Shown one piece after another: positions 59,651 to 64,000 of a DNA stretch of 64,000 nt. The position numbers and the translations under genes are program-made. The notes under the pieces were generated by a model. That model was not told the DNA's origin and did not search any database. It saw only the letters and a program-made list of their open reading frames with translations. Source of the stretch: Oscillospiraceae bacterium (lineage in GTDB: Bacteria; Bacillota; Clostridia; UMGS1840; HGM11507); contig SVKJ01000002.1 of NCBI GenBank assembly GCA_015068525.1, forward strand, positions 1 to 64,000, in the 5' to 3' direction. Numbering within the stretch: position 1 is the first letter of the stretch; each line of letters opens with the position of its first letter.

Positions 59651-62164
59651 TTAGTTTTCGTTTGTTACCGTTTCTTCATTTGTTTCTGTTGTTTCTTCTT
59701 CCTCTTCTTCTTTCTCAACAACAGCGAAAGAAACAACTTTTACATCATCTTTTAATTTCATTATTTTAACCCCTGATGTATCACGGCCAAGAGTTGAAAT
59801 ATCTTCTACCCCTGTTCTTATAATTACACCTTCTGAGGTTATAAGCATAATATCGTCATTATCGGTAACGGTATTTATTCCGCATACGTTTCCTGATTTC
59901 TGGGATATTTTGTATGTTCTTATACCTTTACCGCCTCTTGACTGGACTTTGTATTCGGAAAGTTCTGTACGTTTACCCATACCGTTTTCCGAGATAACAA
60001 GAAGTTTTGAATCATCATTAACCAGACAGGCACCTACAACAAAGTCGCCATCTTTTAATCTGATACCTCTTACCCCGTGTGCAGTTCTTCCCATAGGACG
60101 AACATCTTTTTCATTAAATCTTATTGCATTTCCTAAGTGTGTGCCTAAGATTATATCGTTTTCGCCATTGGTTACTGAAACTTTGATAAGTTCATCATCT
60201 TCATTTAAGCCGATAGCGTTAAGACCGCCCGAACGGTTGGAATTATATTCGGAAAGTTTGGTTTTCTTAATAGTACCTTTTTTGGTTACCATTGTTAAGA
60301 AACTGTCTTCGTCAAATTCTTTTATAGGAATGGTTGCAGTTACTTTTTCCCCTGCGTCAAGGCTAAGTAAGTTTACAATAGGCATACCCTTTGCAGTTCT
60401 TGATGCTTCAGGAATCTGATAACCCTTCATTTTGAACATTCTTCCCTTATTTGTAAAGCATAAAATAAAGTGATGGGTAGAAGTTGTAAAGATGTTTTCA
60501 ACAAAGTCTTCCTCTTTGGTGGACATTCCCGATATACCTCTTCCGCCACGTCTCTGGCTTCTGTATGTATCGGTTTTAAGCCTTTTGATATAACCTGAGT
60601 GGGACATTGTAACAACGATATCTTCAACTTCGATTAAATCTTCATCGTCTATCTGAGAATAGTCAAATGTTATTTCAGTTTTTCTTTCATCGCCGTATTT
60701 TTCTTTTATTTCTATAAGTTCTTTCTTAATTTGTTCATAAAGTAAGCCTTTATCTGATAAAAGTCCCTTATATTCTTCTACTTTAAGTGAAAGTTCGTTA
60801 AATTCTTCGTCAATCTTTTCGCCGTTTAGTCTTTGCAGTTGGCCAAGTTTCATATCTAAAACACTTTGTGCCTGAATAGCAGAAAAACCGAATTTTTCCA
60901 TCAGTTGTTCCTTAGCATCGTCATAAGCGTTTCTTATTACATGGATAACTTCGTCAATATTGGCAAGTGCTATTCTTAAGCCCTCTAAAATGTGCATTCT
61001 TGCTTCTGCTTTTTCAAGTTCAAATTTAGTTCTTCTTGTTACAATTTCTTCCTGGAAATTTATAAAGTGGGAAAGAACTTCTTTTAAACATAAAATTTTA
61101 GGTTTGCCGTTACAGATTGCAAGCATATTTATAGAGAAACTGTCCTGCAGTCTTGAATATTTATAAAGCTGATTTAAAACAACCTGCGGATTAGCGTCTT
61201 TCTTTAAGAAAATTTCAAGCCTTATACCTACTCTGTCTGAAGAGTGGTCGTCAATATCTGATAAACCGTCTATTTTTTTCTCTTTTACAAGATTAGCAAT
61301 AGATTCAACCAGCATTTTCTTATTAACCTGGTAAGGAAGTTCGGTTACGATTATAGAGAATGAGCCGTCTTTATTTTCTTTTATTTCGCATTTTGCGCGC
61401 ACAATAACTTTGCCCTTACCTGTTTCGTAAGCGCTTCTTATTCCGCTTCTTCCCATAATTGACGCACTTGTCGGAAAGTCAGGACCTTTTATATATTCCA
61501 TTAACTCTTCAACCGTAATATCAGGGTTGTCCATCTGGGCAATAACCCCATCTAAAACTTCGGTTAAATTATGAGGAGGAATATTTGTAGCCATACCAAC
61601 GGCAATCCCTGAACTTCCGTTAATTAAAAGTGTAGGAATTCTTGTTGGTAAAACTAATGGTTCCTCTCTCTTTTCGTCAAAGTTAGGAGCAAAATCAACT
61701 GTATTTTTTTCTATATTCTCGAGCATTAAGTTAGATAACTTACTCATTCTTGCTTCAGTATAACGGTATGCAGCAGGAGGGTCACCGTCAACCGACCCGA
61801 AGTTACCATGCCCGTCAACTAAAGGATATCTCATAGAGAAATCCTGAGCAAGTCTTACCATAGCATCATAAACAGACGCATCACCATGCGGATGGTATCT
61901 ACCTATAACATTACCAACGGTAGTTGCAGATTTAAAGAACGGTTTATCGTAAGTTAAATGTTCTTCATGCATTGAATAAAGAATTCTTCTGTGAACAGGT
62001 TTTAAACCGTCACGTACATCGGGAAGCGCTCTTGCTACTATAACACTCATCGCATAGTCAATAAACGCTTCTTTCATTCTTTTTTCAATATCTATATCTA
62101 CAATGGTTTGAGTATCGAAATATTCTTCAAAATGAGAATCTTCGTATTTTTTATTCTTAGCCAT
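59651..62164 (-). CDS. gyrA: DNA gyrase subunit A
   Basis: This 837-residue subunit is the breakage-reunion part of gyrase. The catalytic Tyr is in AAYRYTEARMS, and the C-terminal beta-pinwheel has the QRRGGRGI gyrase box. The quinolone region reads HPHGDASVYDAMVRLAQ, with Ala96 at the position of E. coli Ser83 and Asp100 at that of Asp87. An acidic tail (EEEEEETTETNEE) ends the protein. It follows gyrB after 98 bp, with an AAGAGGAT ribosome binding site. Confidence 0.96.
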   Translation of the reverse strand: MAKNKKYEDSHFEEYFDTQTIVDIDIEKRMKEAFIDYAMSVIVARALPDVRDGLKPVHRRILYSMHEEHLTYDKPFFKSATTVGNVIGRYHPHGDASVYDAMVRLAQDFSMRYPLVDGHGNFGSVDGDPPAAYRYTEARMSKLSNLMLENIEKNTVDFAPNFDEKREEPLVLPTRIPTLLINGSSGIAVGMATNIPPHNLTEVLDGVIAQMDNPDITVEELMEYIKGPDFPTSASIMGRSGIRSAYETGKGKVIVRAKCEIKENKDGSFSIIVTELPYQVNKKMLVESIANLVKEKKIDGLSDIDDHSSDRVGIRLEIFLKKDANPQVVLNQLYKYSRLQDSFSINMLAICNGKPKILCLKEVLSHFINFQEEIVTRRTKFELEKAEARMHILEGLRIALANIDEVIHVIRNAYDDAKEQLMEKFGFSAIQAQSVLDMKLGQLQRLNGEKIDEEFNELSLKVEEYKGLLSDKGLLYEQIKKELIEIKEKYGDERKTEITFDYSQIDDEDLIEVEDIVVTMSHSGYIKRLKTDTYRSQRRGGRGISGMSTKEEDFVENIFTTSTHHFILCFTNKGRMFKMKGYQIPEASRTAKGMPIVNLLSLDAGEKVTATIPIKEFDEDSFLTMVTKKGTIKKTKLSEYNSNRSGGLNAIGLNEDDELIKVSVTNGENDIILGTHLGNAIRFNEKDVRPMGRTAHGVRGIRLKDGDFVVGACLVNDDSKLLVISENGMGKRTELSEYKVQSRGGKGIRTYKISQKSGNVCGINTVTDNDDIMLITSEGVIIRTGVEDISTLGRDTSGVKIMKLKDDVKVVSFAVVEKEEEEEETTETNEETVTNEN

Positions 62165-62262
62165 TTTCAGTATCCTCTTTCTTAAGGCACTCAGGAGTCT
62201 GTGCTCATATACCTTAAATTTGTTAATTTAAACTTTTTTAAACGCAAAAATACGTTCCCCTC

Positions 62263-64000
62263 TTATACATCAAGATTTGTTACATATTGAGCATTTTCTT
62301 CAATAAATTCACGCCTTGGTTCAACCTCGTCGCCCATAAGTATTGAGAAAATCTGGTCTGCTCTTTGTGCATCTTCCAAAGTTACTTTAAGTAAAATTCT
62401 GTTTTTAGGGTCCATTGTAGTTTCCCAAAGTTCCTCAGGGTTCATTTCCCCAAGACCTTTGTAACGGGAGATATCTACTTTTGCATTTAAGTCCCCGTCT
62501 TTTAATTCTTCACTTAATCTGTCCCTTTCCTCATCTGAAAATGCAACAAAAGATTTTTTACCTCTTGATAATTTATATAGAGGAGGTTTTGCAAGATATA
62601 TATGACCTGTTTCAATTAAAGTTCTCATAAATCTGAAGAAGAATGTTAAAAGAAGTGTCTGGATATGAGCACCGTCGACATCGGCATCGGCCATAATTAT
62701 TATTTTATCATATCTTAATTTTTCTATATTGAATTCTTCGCCTATTCCTGTTCCCAAAGCCTGAATAACAGGTTTTAATTTATCGTTTCCGTAAACTTTA
62801 TCGGCTCTTGATTTTTCAACGTTTAACATTTTACCCCATAAAGGAAGAATTGCCTGATATTTACTGTCACGCCCGTTTTTAGCACTTCCGCCCGCAGAAT
62901 CCCCTTCGACTATATATATTTCAGTCTTGGTAGGGTCTTTAACAATACAGTCGGTAAGTTTTCCCGGAAGTGAATTTGTGCCAAGAGGAGTTTTTCTTGT
63001 TGCTTCTCTTGCTTTTCTTGCCGCTTCTCTTGCACGGGATGCTGTCATTGCTTTTTCTATAATAATTTTTGCTATCTGCGGATTTTCGTTTAAAAAGTCG
63101 GTAAACTTTTCGGATATTAAAGATGCAACTATACCTCTTACTTCGCTGTTTCCAAGTTTGGTTTTAGTCTGACCTTCAAACTGCGCTTCGGTAACTTTAA
63201 CACTTATAACTGCAGTTAAACCTTCCCTCACGTCTTCCCCTGAAAGTTCATTATCATCCTTTTTCATTATGTTCATTTTCTTGGCATAGTCGTTTATAGA
63301 ACGGGTAAGTGCTGCTTTAAAGCCTGTTTCGTGAGTACCGCCTTCAGTTGTATTGATATTATTTGCAAAACTTACCAAAGATTCTGAGTAAGAATCGGTA
63401 TATTGCATAGCAACTTCCGCATAGGTATCGCCTTTTTGACATTCAACATATATAACACCGTCATGGATAGGAGTTTTGCCACGATTGTTATACTCAACAA
63501 AGGACATAATTCCCCCTTCATAATGAAGGACTTTTTTCTTTGGCTCTTCAAGTCTTAAATCGGAGAATGTTATATTTATTCCTTTATTTAAAAAGGCTTG
63601 TTCTCTTAATCTTTTTAATAAAACATCAAAATCATAATATGTTTCTTCAAAAATTTCAGGATCGGCAAGGAATGTAACCTCAGTACCTTTTTTATCAGTT
63701 TTTCCTATTATTTCGGCAGGTTTTACTGCTTTTCCCTGTTCAAATCTTAAATAGTGGATATTTTCCCCGTCATGAACCTTAACTTCAAGATAGGTTGAAA
63801 GAGCATTAACAACAGAGGCACCAACACCGTGAAGCCCCCCTGAAACTTTATATCCCGAACCTCCGAATTTACCGCCGGCATGAAGTTTTGTAAAAATAAC
63901 TTCTAATGTGGATATACCCATTTTAGGATGTATTCCTGTAGGAATACCTCTACCGTCATCAGTTACTGTAACAGTACCGTCTTTATTTAAATCAACAGTA
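62263..64000 (-). CDS. gyrB: DNA gyrase subunit B, partial (5' end outside the window)
   Basis: The frame is open to the window edge. Reading in from 63999 gives VDLNKDGTVTVTDDGRGIP, so the ATG at 63921 is internal. ATPase motifs (DDGRGIP, GLHGVGASVVNALS), the TOPRIM domain (EGDSAGGSA and DADVDGAHI) and the C-terminal YKGLGEMN are present. About 580 of an expected 640 residues are covered. It is the upstream gene of the gyrB-gyrA pair. recF and dnaN, often nearby, are not in the window. Confidence 0.96.
   Translation of the reverse strand, partial: TVDLNKDGTVTVTDDGRGIPTGIHPKMGISTLEVIFTKLHAGGKFGGSGYKVSGGLHGVGASVVNALSTYLEVKVHDGENIHYLRFEQGKAVKPAEIIGKTDKKGTEVTFLADPEIFEETYYDFDVLLKRLREQAFLNKGINITFSDLRLEEPKKKVLHYEGGIMSFVEYNNRGKTPIHDGVIYVECQKGDTYAEVAMQYTDSYSESLVSFANNINTTEGGTHETGFKAALTRSINDYAKKMNIMKKDDNELSGEDVREGLTAVISVKVTEAQFEGQTKTKLGNSEVRGIVASLISEKFTDFLNENPQIAKIIIEKAMTASRAREAARKAREATRKTPLGTNSLPGKLTDCIVKDPTKTEIYIVEGDSAGGSAKNGRDSKYQAILPLWGKMLNVEKSRADKVYGNDKLKPVIQALGTGIGEEFNIEKLRYDKIIIMADADVDGAHIQTLLLTFFFRFMRTLIETGHIYLAKPPLYKLSRGKKSFVAFSDEERDRLSEELKDGDLNAKVDISRYKGLGEMNPEELWETTMDPKNRILLKVTLEDAQRADQIFSILMGDEVEPRREFIEENAQYVTNLDV

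Overview
The window is a 64-kb piece of a low-GC chromosome from a bacterium of the class Clostridia. Evidence for this is the AT-rich coding sequence with AGGAGG-type ribosome binding sites, the sporulation gene yqfD, an SLH-domain S-layer protein, a clostridial type III glutamine synthetase and a group C/group B [FeFe]-hydrogenase cluster. Genus is not resolvable from the sequence. No prophage and no CRISPR array was seen. Core genes are mixed with many intergenic repeats.

Layout. 1-1.6 kb: N-terminal part of an SF1 helicase. 2-6.7 kb: one-way operon of a thioredoxin-like ferredoxin, a sensory group C hydrogenase, a SpoIIE/PP2C phosphatase and a group B hydrogenase. 6.7-15.3 kb (minus): a membrane AraC regulator, an autoregulated TetR - Gfo/Idh/MocA - PreA/PreT-like flavoenzyme operon, and a processive GT2. 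15.5-31 kb: HD protein, QueG-like protein, an HPr lacking its histidine, MtaB, a MntA/HepT toxin-antitoxin pair fused by overlap to YqeY, M23 peptidase, YqfD, PhoH-YbeY-DUF5662-RlmB, then (minus) MATE - CARF nuclease (Card1-like) - HAD, and a TRIC channel. 31-38 kb: two tRNAs, glmM operon, ArgR-controlled argD-argF, a 52-codon gene, nrdR-PHP and a candidate C-rich small RNA. 38.4-64 kb (minus): S-layer gene, a membrane/cupin protein, a RAYT transposase, the str operon (rpsL-rpsG-fusA, tuf), rpoB-rpoC, glnN, nadE, gyrA and the 3' part of gyrB.

The most unusual content is between genes. (1) A REPIN-type palindrome (arms GGACGCAAAAGGGACAGACC) occurs six times, two of them directly flanking the RAYT gene that probably mobilises it. 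(2) Ten copies of a hairpin share an identical architecture (variable 8-9 bp outer stem, two-base AT bulge, covarying 3-bp inner stem, GNAT loop) although their arms differ. (3) Two tandem arrays of short, mutually unrelated hairpins are separated by a constant 7-base spacer (ATATCAC in one, ATTTAGC in the other), with a relic of a third. (4) A 250-bp element repeated at 13.8 and 17.1 kb carries a terminator-like hairpin, and its variable outer arms pair with the last bases of the adjacent gene, including its stop codon. glnN shows the same palindromised 3' end. Together these look like a hairpin-based, gene-end-associated repeat system that I do not recognise as described.

Promoter calls are by eye (TTGACA-N17-TATAAT type) and have not been scored statistically.
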